NCBI GenBank assembly: GCA_031273735.1
Contig: JAISRI010000229.1
Coordinates: forward strand, 1 to 6,964
DNA: 6,964 nucleotides
Origin: Helicobacteraceae bacterium
GTDB lineage: Bacteria > Campylobacterota > Campylobacteria > Campylobacterales > SZUA-545
Direction of reading: 5' to 3'
Shown here: positions 1 to 6,964 of the stretch, piece by piece
How the letters are laid out: every line of letters starts with the position of its first letter
Position numbering within the stretch: the first letter of the stretch is position 1
Program-made: the position numbers and the translations under genes
The notes under the pieces: model-generated
Database searches by the model: none
What the model saw: the letters and a program-made list of their open reading frames with translations, nothing else
Told to the model about the DNA's origin: nothing

Positions 1-30
1 CGCTAAAAAGGCGCTTTTGAGCGCGGTTTG

Positions 31-38
31 GCTAAAAT
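31..38 (+). promoter_or_regulatory. Candidate -10 promoter element upstream of carB
   Basis: The octamer GCTAAAAT fits the extended -10 pattern gnTAnaAT described for the main sigma factor of Campylobacter and relatives, which often lack a clear -35 box. Short T runs lie upstream at about 15-18 and 27-29. A start about 6-8 bases downstream would leave a leader of roughly 26-28 nt before the carB ATG. The match is short and could be chance, and the 71 bp in front of carB could instead be the tail of an upstream operon. Confidence 0.3.
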
Positions 39-71
39 TGCGCCAATTTACTCACACGCTAAGGTAGCTTT

Positions 72-3000
72 ATGCCCAAACGAACCGATATAAAAACAAT
101 TTTACTGATAGGATCGGGGCCGATCGTGATCGGTCAAGCCTGCGAATTTGACTATTCTGGCGCGCAGGCGGCAAAAACGCTTAAAAAAGAGGGGTATCGC
201 GTCGTACTTGTAAATAGCAATCCCGCGACGATTATGACCGATCCCGAATTTGCCGATCGAACGTATATCGAGCCTATCGCCGAAGATATTATCTACGAAA
301 TCATCAAAAAAGAGGGAGTAGACGCTATTTTGCCCACTATGGGCGGACAAACTGCGCTTAACGTCGCGATGAAAATGTATGAAAAAGGAATGTTGGAGGG
401 CGTTAAGTTTTTGGGCGCTTCACCCGCCGCGATCAAAAAGGGCGAAGATCGCCAAGCCTTCAAAGAGGCTATGCAAAAGATCGGAATGGACTTGCCGCGA
501 AGCCGTTACGCCTACAATATCGACGAGGCGATCGAGGCTACGGAGGCGATCGGCTTTCCGCTGATTATCCGCGCCTCCTACACGCTTGCGGGCGGCGGTA
601 GCGGCGTGGCGTATAACATCGACGAGTTCAAGGAGTTGGCGCGGTTTGGTTTGGATTCTAGCCCGATCAACGAGATATTGATCGAAGAATCGCTATTGGG
701 CTGGAAAGAGTTCGAGATGGAGGTTATCCGCGACAAACGCGATAACTGCATTATCGTCTGTTCGATCGAAAACCTTGATCCAATGGGCGTTCATACGGGC
801 GATTCCATCACGATCGCGCCCGCGCTGACGCTTACCGACAAGGAGTTTCAAAATATGCGCGACGCTTCGTTTGCGATTCTGCGCGAGATCGGCGTGGATA
901 CGGGCGGGAGTAACGTTCAGTTCGCGATAGAGCCAAAAACGGGCAGAATGACGGTTATCGAGATGAATCCGCGAGTAAGCCGATCTTCCGCGCTCGCCTC
1001 CAAAGCCACAGGCTATCCGATCGCCAAAGTCGCCACCTTGCTTGCGATCGGCTATACGCTAGACGAGATCAAAAACGACATCACGGGAACGCCCGCTAGT
1101 TTTGAACCGACGATCGACTATATTGTCGCCAAAGTCCCGCGCTTTAACTTCGAGAAATTTCCTGGCGTGAATAGCTCTTTGACGACCGCGATGAAGAGCG
1201 TAGGCGAAGCGATGGCGATCGGAAATACCTTTTGCGAGGCGATCCAAAAGGCGCTTTGCTCGCTGGAAACCAATCTATGCGGTTTTGATCCGATCGATTG
1301 CGATAAAGAGACGATTATCCGCGAATTGCGCCGCCCCAACGAAAAACGGATTTTGTTTGTCGCGCAGGCTTTCAGGCAGGGCTTCAACGTCGATGAGATT
1401 TACGAGCTTAGCCGAATCGATCGCTGGTTTTTGTATCAGATTGAATCGATCGTAGAAAGAGAAAAAACGATTGGCGTTAATCTCTTAAGCGACGCTCGCG
1501 TTTTGGCGCAAGTAAAAGCGATGGGATTTAGCGATAAAATGATCGCGAAACTGCTTAATAAAAACGAAGGACTCGATCTGCACGAAAACGATATTTACTT
1601 AGCGCGAAAGCGCCTTAGCATAGAGCCTAAATATCGCGAGGTCGATACTTGCGCGGCGGAGTTTGAAGCGCTAACTCCGTATCTATATTCCATTATGCCG
1701 GGTTATCCAAAACCGATCAAGCCAAGAAAGAGCGATAAAAAGCGCGCGATGATCATAGGCGGAGGACCAAATCGCATTGGACAGGGAATAGAGTTTGACT
1801 ACTGTTGCGTTCACGCTAGTTTCGCGTTAGCCGAGATGGGCGTAGAAACGATTATGGTTAATTGCAATCCAGAGACGATTTCCACCGATTACGACACAAG
1901 CGACGTTCTTTATTTCGAGCCGATCACGCTAGAACATATACGCGGCGTTATAGAGCGCGAAAAACCAGACGGGATTATCGTGCATTTCGGCGGGCAAACT
2001 CCGCTTAAATTAGCGCGAAGTCTTAGCGCTATGGGAGCTAATATCGTAGGCACGTCGGCAAAGATGATCGACGTTGCGGAAGATCGCGAAAAATTTGCTA
2101 AGTTTGTCGAAGAAAATAAACTATTGCAACCCGCCGGCGCAACGGCGACGACGCGGGAGGCGATCTTTGAAATCGCAAGTCGAATCGGCTATCCGGTATT
2201 GGTGCGTCCAAGCTACGTTTTAGGCGGGCGCGGAATGCGTATCGTTTATGACGAAAACGAGTTAAAATTATATGTAGATGAAGCGGTAAGCGTAAGTAGC
2301 GAAGCGCCGCTATTAGCCGATAAGTTTTTGGATCGCGCCGTCGAGTTAGACGTAGATGCGATCAGCGACGGCAAACAGGTTTATATCGGCGGTATTTTAG
2401 AGCATATAGAAGAGGCGGGTATTCACAGCGGGGATAGCGCCTGCTCTCTACCGACGGTTACGATCAAAGAGAACTTGTTAAAAGAGATAGAATCGCAAAC
2501 AAAAACGATCGCGCTAAAACTTGACGTAAAAGGGCTATTAAATATCCAATACGCGATATGCGAAGGCAAGGTATATTTAATCGAGGTAAATCCAAGAGCG
2601 TCGCGCACCGTGCCGTTTGTATCGAAAGCTACGGGCTTGCCGCTTGCCAAAATCGCCACTCGCGTAATGTGGGGCGAGTCGCTAGAAAGCGCGATTAGCG
2701 TTTATGATAAAGGCAAGATCGTCGTTAAAAAAGACGGCGTTTTGAAACCGAAACTAAAAAATCTCGTGGCGGTTAAAGAGGCTGTTTTTCCGTTCAATAA
2801 ATTACCCGGAGCCGATCTAATTTTAGGTCCGGAAATGAAATCTACGGGCGAGGTTATGGGTATTAGCGAAAACTTTGGCGTTAGCTTTGCAAAATCGCAA
2901 CTTGCCTGCCAAAATCCGATACCGCAAAACGGCAAAAAATTATTTATGTCTTTGGCGGACGCGGACAAAGAACAAGGCGTTAAACTTGCCGCAGAGTTTG

Positions 3001-3332
3001 CGAAAATCGGCTATGCGATCGTAGCCACAAGCGGCACGGCAAAAGCGTTAATTGCGGGCGGCGTGGCTTGCGAGAGCGTTTTGAAGGTTAGCGAAGGGCG
3101 ACCAAACGTAGAGGATCTGTTTAAAAATAAGAGCGTCGATCTGGCGATCAACACCTCTGATAATAAACGCGCTAAAGACGACGCAAAGCGATTAAGACAG
3201 GCGGTTTTAGCCAATAAAATCCCGTATTTTACCACGATCGCGGCGACTAGAGCGACTTTAGAGGCTTTACGTCAAATCGGAGAAGGCAGAACCACATCTC
3301 CAAAAGCCTTGCAGGATTATTTAAGCGCTTGA
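72..3332 (+). CDS. carB: Carbamoyl-phosphate synthase large subunit
   Basis: This enzyme makes carbamoyl phosphate from bicarbonate, ammonia (from glutamine through the CarA subunit) and two ATP, feeding pyrimidine and arginine synthesis in the cytoplasm. At 1086 residues it is full length (E. coli CarB is 1073). The two tandem ATP-grasp units are visible. The first has GSGPIVIGQ near residue 14, YTLAGGGSG at 170-178, and the metal-binding E297/N299 in EMNPR. The second starts near residue 556 with [10 protein letters not shown], then has SYVLGGRGM and E838/N840 in EVNPR. The middle is the oligomerization region, and residues from about 953 form the MGS-like allosteric domain (SGTAKAL). The ATG at 72 has AAGG at 61-64, spaced 7 nt. 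carA is not in the window, so the two subunits are encoded apart or carA lies upstream. GC falls from about 53% (601-960) to about 45% (2221-2580) by hand count. The next gene starts inside its stop codon. Confidence 0.98.
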   Translation: MPKRTDIKTILLIGSGPIVIGQACEFDYSGAQAAKTLKKEGYRVVLVNSNPATIMTDPEFADRTYIEPIAEDIIYEIIKKEGVDAILPTMGGQTALNVAMKMYEKGMLEGVKFLGASPAAIKKGEDRQAFKEAMQKIGMDLPRSRYAYNIDEAIEATEAIGFPLIIRASYTLAGGGSGVAYNIDEFKELARFGLDSSPINEILIEESLLGWKEFEMEVIRDKRDNCIIVCSIENLDPMGVHTGDSITIAPALTLTDKEFQNMRDASFAILREIGVDTGGSNVQFAIEPKTGRMTVIEMNPRVSRSSALASKATGYPIAKVATLLAIGYTLDEIKNDITGTPASFEPTIDYIVAKVPRFNFEKFPGVNSSLTTAMKSVGEAMAIGNTFCEAIQKALCSLETNLCGFDPIDCDKETIIRELRRPNEKRILFVAQAFRQGFNVDEIYELSRIDRWFLYQIESIVEREKTIGVNLLSDARVLAQVKAMGFSDKMIAKLLNKNEGLDLHENDIYLARKRLSIEPKYREVDTCAAEFEALTPYLYSIMPGYPKPIKPRKSDKKRAMIIGGGPNRIGQGIEFDYCCVHASFALAEMGVETIMVNCNPETISTDYDTSDVLYFEPITLEHIRGVIEREKPDGIIVHFGGQTPLKLARSLSAMGANIVGTSAKMIDVAEDREKFAKFVEENKLLQPAGATATTREAIFEIASRIGYPVLVRPSYVLGGRGMRIVYDENELKLYVDEAVSVSSEAPLLADKFLDRAVELDVDAISDGKQVYIGGILEHIEEAGIHSGDSACSLPTVTIKENLLKEIESQTKTIALKLDVKGLLNIQYAICEGKVYLIEVNPRASRTVPFVSKATGLPLAKIATRVMWGESLESAISVYDKGKIVVKKDGVLKPKLKNLVAVKEAVFPFNKLPGADLILGPEMKSTGEVMGISENFGVSFAKSQLACQNPIPQNGKKLFMSLADADKEQGVKLAAEFAKIGYAIVATSGTAKALIAGGVACESVLKVSEGRPNVEDLFKNKSVDLAINTSDNKRAKDDAKRLRQAVLANKIPYFTTIAATRATLEALRQIGEGRTTSPKALQDYLSA

Positions 3333-4219
3333 AGGCAAAACCTTTTCTGAAGTGGGCTGGAGGAAAGAGCCAATTGCTTTCGCGATTTGAAGAGTTATAT
3401 CCGAAAGAGTTAAAAATCGGAATAATCGAAAATTATTACGAACCGTTTGTCGGAAGCGGAGCGGTTTTTTTTGACGTAGCGCAAAAATATAAAATCAAAA
3501 ACGCATATCTTTACGATACGAACGAAGTTTTGATTTTAACCTATCAAGCGCTAAAAGAAAACGTTGAAAATTTGCTTGATATTTTATCGCGCTATCAGAA
3601 AAAATACGATAAATTTTGCCCCGAAAAACGCAAAGAGTTCTATTATAAAGAGCGCGACGCGCATAACGCGCAAAAAGGCGATCGTTTTATTAGGGCGGCA
3701 CGGACGATTTTTCTGAATAAAACGTGTTATAACGGATTATTTCGCGTTAACGCTTCAGGCTTTTTCAACACCCCCGCCGGCATATATAAAAAGCCGCTTA
3801 TATGCGATGAAAAAAACTTAATTGCCGTCAATAATTTGTTGCAAAAAGCCGAGATTAAAAAGGCGGATTTTTCAGAGGTTGAACGCGATCTAAAACCTTT
3901 CTCGTTCGTATATTTCGATCCTCCATACCGCCCGATTAGCAAGAGCGCCAATTTTAACGCGTATAGTAAAGACGGTTTTGACGATAAAGAGCAAGAAAGG
4001 CTTGCGGAACTATTCAACAGACTAGATCAAAAAGGAGCAAAACTAGCGTTAAGCAATTCTGATCCGAAAAATATCGATCCGAACGATCATTTTTTCGATA
4101 GTCTTTACCAATCTTTTACAATCAAAAGAGTTCCCGCAACACGAATGATTAACTCCAACGTAAAAAAACGCGGAAAGATTAACGAAATTGTTGTAACAAA
4201 TTACGAGAAGGCAAAATGA
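3329..4219 (+). CDS. DNA adenine methyltransferase, Dam/DpnM type (probably GATC)
   Basis: This is a class alpha N6-adenine methyltransferase (D12 / MethyltransfD12 family) of 296 residues, a normal length. Motif X is FLKWAGGK at 6-13, the SAM-binding motif I is EPFVGSG at 38-44, the family block [12 protein letters not shown] lies at 130-141, and the catalytic DPPY is at 197-200. The C-terminus, [13 protein letters not shown], closely resembles that of M.DpnM as I remember it, which favours GATC as target. The target is inferred. The only start that keeps motif X is TTG at 3329-3331, since the first internal Met is residue 273. This TTG overlaps the carB stop (TTGA). A weak AGGA at 3313-3316 lies 12 nt upstream, so initiation probably relies on ribosomes ending carB. 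GC is about 38%, lower than its neighbours. With the overlapping nuclease gene it looks like a restriction-modification pair; an orphan regulatory methylase is less likely. Confidence 0.93.
   Translation: MKAKPFLKWAGGKSQLLSRFEELYPKELKIGIIENYYEPFVGSGAVFFDVAQKYKIKNAYLYDTNEVLILTYQALKENVENLLDILSRYQKKYDKFCPEKRKEFYYKERDAHNAQKGDRFIRAARTIFLNKTCYNGLFRVNASGFFNTPAGIYKKPLICDEKNLIAVNNLLQKAEIKKADFSEVERDLKPFSFVYFDPPYRPISKSANFNAYSKDGFDDKEQERLAELFNRLDQKGAKLALSNSDPKNIDPNDHFFDSLYQSFTIKRVPATRMINSNVKKRGKINEIVVTNYEKAK
4206..4211 (+). promoter_or_regulatory. Strong ribosome binding site of the nuclease gene
   Basis: AGAAGG lies inside the last codons of the methyltransferase gene, 4 nt before the ATG at 4216. Together with the ATGA overlap it fixes this ATG as the nuclease start. 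It is clearly better than the signal in front of the TTG-started methyltransferase. Confidence 0.6.
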
Positions 4220-4704
4220 ATCAAGGAACAAAAAGTAATGTATCTGGCAGTCAGCTTGAGGAAGCCGTAAAAACGGTTTTGATCGCCAAAGGATTTGAGC
4301 TTGTCGGCTATTCGCAATGGGTAAAAAATCCCAAAAATTATTCTGATGAACTTTTACTTAAAAACGTTCCGTTTAAGTCTATCTACGGACATATTGGCAA
4401 AACCGAATTTTTGTTGATCTCCAAGCGGCGAGATATGAAAATTCGCATCGAGTGTAAATGGCAACAAACGTCGGGATCGGTCGACGAAAAACTGCCATAT
4501 TTATACTTAAACGTTATCGAGGCTATGCCAGAACAAACAATTATGATTTTAATCGACGGCAAGGGGTGGAGAGACGGAGCGATTAAATGGCTTGAAAACG
4601 CTGCGGCAAAAAGAAAATATGTCGCGGAACAAAACGCGAAAGAGATAATGATATTTAAGATAGTCGATTTTTTTGCGTGGGCAAACAAAACCTTTAACGA
4701 TTAA
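4216..4704 (+). CDS. Short PD-(D/E)XK nuclease, putative restriction endonuclease
   Basis: The protein has 162 residues and no signal peptide or membrane segment. The order of elements fits a PD-(D/E)XK nuclease: an N-terminal helix with E15/E16 (GSQLEEAVKTVL), a strand with E64 (KTEFLL), then E79-C80-K81 in a strand (IRIECKWQQ), followed by a helix and a hydrophobic strand (TIMILIDGKGW, 108-118). E64 with E79/K81 would be the metal-binding and catalytic set; this is read from the pattern, not from a structure. The start codon overlaps the methyltransferase stop (ATGA), and GC is about 40%, like its partner. Position next to a Dam-type enzyme suggests the restriction half of a type II system. 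It is much shorter than the DpnII or MboI nucleases (about 280 residues, from memory) and I see no resemblance to them. Alternatives are a nicking or repair-type endonuclease. The cleavage site is unknown. Confidence 0.72.
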   Translation: MNQGTKSNVSGSQLEEAVKTVLIAKGFELVGYSQWVKNPKNYSDELLLKNVPFKSIYGHIGKTEFLLISKRRDMKIRIECKWQQTSGSVDEKLPYLYLNVIEAMPEQTIMILIDGKGWRDGAIKWLENAAAKRKYVAEQNAKEIMIFKIVDFFAWANKTFND

Positions 4705-4714
4705 AAGAAGATAA

Positions 4715-5149
4715 ATGAACGATCTAATCTATCTAGCGCAAACGGATACAACTGCTGGATTTCTTAGCCAAGATAGAGCAAAATTAAACGCGATCAAGGG
4801 GCGCGAAAAGGATCAGAAGATCATTCGCGCCGTTAAGGATTTAGCGACGTTAAAAAGTTTTGTTAGAGTTCCAAGCGCGCATAAAGTAAAAGTTAGACGC
4901 GCAAAAAAAACGACCTTTATCTATCAAAACGGCGAGGCGATCCGCGTCGTTTTCGGCGATCATCGATCGTTTTTTACGCGCTTAAGTTGGGCGTATTCTA
5001 CGAGCGCAAATAGGACAAAAGAACGTTTTGACGAAGCGTGGGCAAACGACAAAGCCGATATAATAGCGCTCGATTGGCGCGGTCTGTTTGAGTCGCCGCC
5101 GTCAAAAATCTTTCGACTTGGTAAAAAGCGCGTAAGAAAAGTAAGGTAA
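4715..5149 (+). CDS. Short Sua5/YciO/YrdC-like protein
   Basis: The 144 residues align by eye with the YrdC/TsaC fold. QTDTTAGFLSQD (9-20) matches the N-terminal strand and loop. K28-G-R30 matches the K-x-R motif that binds nucleotide in TsaC. AIRVV (75-79) and STSAN (95-99) are core family motifs, and a basic tail (IFRLGKKRVRKVR) stands where the family usually ends its domain. TsaC makes threonylcarbamoyl-AMP for the t6A modification of tRNA, from threonine, bicarbonate and ATP. Usual family members have about 190 residues or more, so this one is trimmed. I recall similar short proteins in Campylobacterota annotated only as Sua5/YciO/YrdC family, so it may be a lineage-specific paralogue rather than TsaC itself. 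The ATG at 4715 follows AGAAG (4706-4710) and lies 10 nt after the nuclease stop. Confidence 0.78.
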   Translation: MNDLIYLAQTDTTAGFLSQDRAKLNAIKGREKDQKIIRAVKDLATLKSFVRVPSAHKVKVRRAKKTTFIYQNGEAIRVVFGDHRSFFTRLSWAYSTSANRTKERFDEAWANDKADIIALDWRGLFESPPSKIFRLGKKRVRKVR

Positions 5150-5151
5150 AA

Positions 5152-5862
5152 ATGGACAAACAGCAGGCTATTATTCAGATGTTCGACGATATTTCGCCGA
5201 CCTATGATCGATTAAATTGTATTTTGAGTTTTGGAATCGATCGTCGTTGGCGCAAAAAAGGTTGCGAAGCCGCGCTTAGCGCTTTTGGCTCCGCTCCAAA
5301 CGCGCTAATCGACGCGGCGACGGGAACGGGCGATCTGATTTTGTATTGGCGCAAAGCGGCTAAAAAATTCGGCGTCGCTATAGATCAAATTATCGGCGTA
5401 GATCCGTCGCAAAATATGCTTAATATCGCCGCTTCAAAAATCAAAGACGCGACTTTTATAAAAAGCGAAGCGGGAGCGATCCCACTAAAGGATAATTTCG
5501 CCGATTTGCTTAGTATTAGCTACGGTATTCGCAACGTGGTTGAAATAGACAAAGCGATAGACGAATTTTATCGTTTGTTAAAAAGAGGCGGAGTTTTGCT
5601 AATTTTGGAGTTTATGAGCCATAAGCGAAAGAGCGTTTTTGATCGCTTGGTTTCGTTTTATCTTGGACGCGTCTTACCCGCGATCGGAAGACTAATATCA
5701 AAAGACAATCGCGCATATACATATCTGCCGCAATCAATCGAAAGTTTTTTAAGCGCCGAAGAGCTTGAAGAAAAGCTAAAAAACGCGGGTTTTAAGATTA
5801 TTCAAATTAAAGATGAAACCTTCAAGATTTCGACGCGGCTTATCGCGCAAAAACCGCAATGA
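5152..5862 (+). CDS. ubiE: Demethylmenaquinone/ubiquinone C-methyltransferase UbiE/MenG
   Basis: This SAM-dependent methyltransferase adds the ring methyl group in menaquinone synthesis (in some bacteria also ubiquinone). In Campylobacterota, which respire with menaquinones, the menaquinone role is the likely one. At 236 residues it is close to the usual 230-250. The first UbiE signature is YDRLNCILSFGIDRRW (18-33), SAM motif I is IDAATGTGDL (53-62), the acidic residue of motif II is D84 (GVDPS), ISYGIRNV (122-129) is a family block, and the second signature is LLKRGGVLLILEF (142-154). LPQSIESFLSAEEL near 192-205 belongs to the C-terminal part. The ATG at 5152 is 2 nt after the previous stop, with AAGG at 5143-5146 as ribosome binding site inside that gene. 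Its own stop overlaps the start of xseA. Confidence 0.95.
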   Translation: MDKQQAIIQMFDDISPTYDRLNCILSFGIDRRWRKKGCEAALSAFGSAPNALIDAATGTGDLILYWRKAAKKFGVAIDQIIGVDPSQNMLNIAASKIKDATFIKSEAGAIPLKDNFADLLSISYGIRNVVEIDKAIDEFYRLLKRGGVLLILEFMSHKRKSVFDRLVSFYLGRVLPAIGRLISKDNRAYTYLPQSIESFLSAEELEEKLKNAGFKIIQIKDETFKISTRLIAQKPQ

Positions 5863-6964
5863 CCGCCTTAAGCGTTAGCGAGCTAACCGCGCAGATAAAA
5901 TCGTTAGTAGAAGCTAATTTTAGCGTCGTTTGCGTCAAGGGCGAAACGGGGCGCGTAACTTATCACTCCAGCGGGCATTGCTATTTTTCGTTAAAAGACG
6001 GCGGCGCGACGATCGACGCGGTTTTGTTTCGCGCAAACGCCGTTAAAACAAAGTTTCGGCTTGAAACGGGTATGCAAGTTATCGTCGTCGGCGGCGTTTC
6101 GATCTACCCGCCGCAAGGTCGCTATCAAATAATCGCGCAAAGCGTGGAGCCGGACGGCGCGGGCGCGCTTGCGATCGCTTACGAACAGCTAAAAAAGAAA
6201 CTAGCCGCGCTCGGATATTTCGACGAAAGTCGCAAAAAACCCCTACCGCGCTATCCGAAAACAATCGCGTTAATCACCAGCGCAAGCGGCGCGGCGTTAC
6301 AAGATATGATCCGCGTAGCTAACAAGCGTTGGCTTTTAACTCGATTGATATGCGTCAATACAATCGTTCAAGGCGAGGCGGCAAGCGGCGCGATCGCGCG
6401 TTCGATCGCCTACGCCGATAAACTTGGCGCGGACGCGATCATTCTCGCGCGAGGCGGCGGCAGTATGGAAGATCTTTGGAGCTTTAACGACGAGGGCGTA
6501 GCTAAAGCGATCTACGAGGCTTCAACGCCGATCGTCAGCGCGATTGGACACGAGATCGACTTTACGATCGCCGATTTTGTCGCTGATAAACGCGCGCCCA
6601 CGCCAAGCGCCGCGATGGAGATTTTGCTGCCCGATCAGAACGAGGAGCGCTTGCGAATCGACGATCTAAACGCGAGAATAGACGATCGTTTTCGCGTGTT
6701 TTTGAATAATCAAGAAGGCTATTTGAACCACCTAAAAACAATGTTAAAACAGCTAAGCCCGCTTGCTAAAATCGAACGAAGTATCGCCGAAACCGCTCAA
6801 TTCTTGGCGCAAATAAAAACCGCTTACGGATTTGTTTTACGCCAAAAGGCAAGCGAGTTGGAAAACCTAAACGCCCGTCTTATTTCGCTCGATCCCGCCG
6901 CGAAATTACCCGCTAGAACCGCGCAGATCGTTTTAGGCGATCGCGTTATAGGCGTGGGCGATCT
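5859..6964 (+). CDS. xseA: Exodeoxyribonuclease VII large subunit (3' end beyond window)
   Basis: XseA with the small subunit XseB forms exonuclease VII, which degrades single-stranded DNA from both ends into oligonucleotides and acts in repair. The reading frame is open for 368 codons to the window edge; family members usually have about 400-450, so most of the protein is present. The N-terminal OB-fold is LSVSELTAQIKSLVEANF then HSSGHCYFSLKD (36-47). The catalytic core shows TIALITSASGAALQD (135-149), RGGGSMEDLWSFND (198-211) and GHEIDFTIADFVADKRAPTPSAA (three blocks within 230-252). Residues 260-345 are the long helical coiled-coil region. The ATG at 5859 overlaps the ubiE stop (ATGA) and has no clear ribosome binding site, so translation is probably coupled. 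GC reaches about 59% over 6001-6180. Three GCGATCGC octamers lie in this gene. Confidence 0.96.
   Translation, partial: MTALSVSELTAQIKSLVEANFSVVCVKGETGRVTYHSSGHCYFSLKDGGATIDAVLFRANAVKTKFRLETGMQVIVVGGVSIYPPQGRYQIIAQSVEPDGAGALAIAYEQLKKKLAALGYFDESRKKPLPRYPKTIALITSASGAALQDMIRVANKRWLLTRLICVNTIVQGEAASGAIARSIAYADKLGADAIILARGGGSMEDLWSFNDEGVAKAIYEASTPIVSAIGHEIDFTIADFVADKRAPTPSAAMEILLPDQNEERLRIDDLNARIDDRFRVFLNNQEGYLNHLKTMLKQLSPLAKIERSIAETAQFLAQIKTAYGFVLRQKASELENLNARLISLDPAAKLPARTAQIVLGDRVIGVGD
6171..6944. repeat. Three dispersed GCGATCGC palindromes
   Basis: The octamer GCGATCGC occurs at 6171-6178, 6390-6397 and 6937-6944, all inside xseA. It is the same sequence as the HIP1 element abundant in many cyanobacterial genomes. 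Each copy contains a GATC. Many seven-of-eight variants (for example GCGATCGG and GCGATCGA) occur elsewhere in the window, so these copies are the extreme of a general enrichment rather than a discrete array. Confidence 0.55.

Noticed and set aside
11..24. Hairpin GCGCT...AGCGC that might be a terminator or leader structure
   Set aside because: The stem has only 5 bp and no T run follows it directly; such GCGC pairs are common in this sequence.
2..67. Reading frame open from the left edge, 21 codons ending in TAG at 65-67, possibly the tail of a gene upstream of carB
   Set aside because: The codons look typical of the window and the spacing would suit an operon, but 21 codons without a recognisable motif cannot be told from chance, and the frame covers the promoter candidate. 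Left undecided.
379..564. Plus-strand open frame of 61 codons in another frame inside carB
   Set aside because: It overlaps conserved CarB coding sequence and its product shows no family features.
3323..3330. Palindrome AAGCGCTT at the carB stop, a possible insertion site or operator
   Set aside because: Similar TTAAGCG strings occur elsewhere in the coding sequence, and no matching copy is found at the right end of the inserted pair.
3300..4720. Direct repeats or mobile element ends flanking the restriction-modification pair
   Set aside because: I compared the carB end with the nuclease end by eye and found no shared repeat, inverted repeat or integrase gene.
6079..6264. Minus-strand open frame of 61 codons
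   Set aside because: It lies fully inside xseA, has a low-complexity Arg-rich product and is a shadow of the real frame.

Overview
The window carries six genes packed head to tail on the + strand, with no coding gap longer than about 10 bp after base 72. The order is carB, a DpnM/Dam-type DNA adenine methyltransferase, a short PD-(D/E)XK nuclease, a short Sua5/YciO/YrdC-like protein, ubiE/menG and xseA. The last gene runs off the right edge. The start of carB is complete, with only 71 bp in front of it. I see no tRNA, rRNA, CRISPR array, insertion sequence or convincing terminator.

The best guess for the host is a member of the Campylobacterota (Epsilonproteobacteria). The CarB, XseA and short YrdC-like proteins read like those of that group, carB stands without carA, and ubiE directly followed by xseA is an arrangement I recall from Campylobacter. 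This is recognition from memory, not a search result. The GC content is high for that group, above 50% in parts of carB and xseA, so it is probably not a classic Campylobacter or Helicobacter.

Bases 72-3332 (carB) make carbamoyl phosphate for pyrimidines and arginine. Bases 3329-4704 hold a probable two-gene restriction-modification pair wedged between housekeeping genes. The methyltransferase starts at a TTG that overlaps the carB stop, and the nuclease starts at an ATG that overlaps the methyltransferase stop. Bases 4715-6964 return to housekeeping: a YrdC-fold protein, menaquinone methylation, and the large subunit of exonuclease VII. Spacings of -4, -4, +10, +2 and -4 bp suggest one transcript.

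The main point of interest is the pair and its setting. The methyltransferase resembles enzymes that methylate adenine in GATC. By hand count the window holds about 90 GATC sites, against about 27 expected for random sequence, and the density falls by roughly half inside the two inserted genes, which are also AT-richer (about 38-40% GC). This points to a transferred cassette in a genome rich in GATC, where any GATC-cutting partner would depend heavily on full methylation. The partner nuclease is only 162 residues and does not look like the usual DpnII/MboI nuclease, so its target is unknown.
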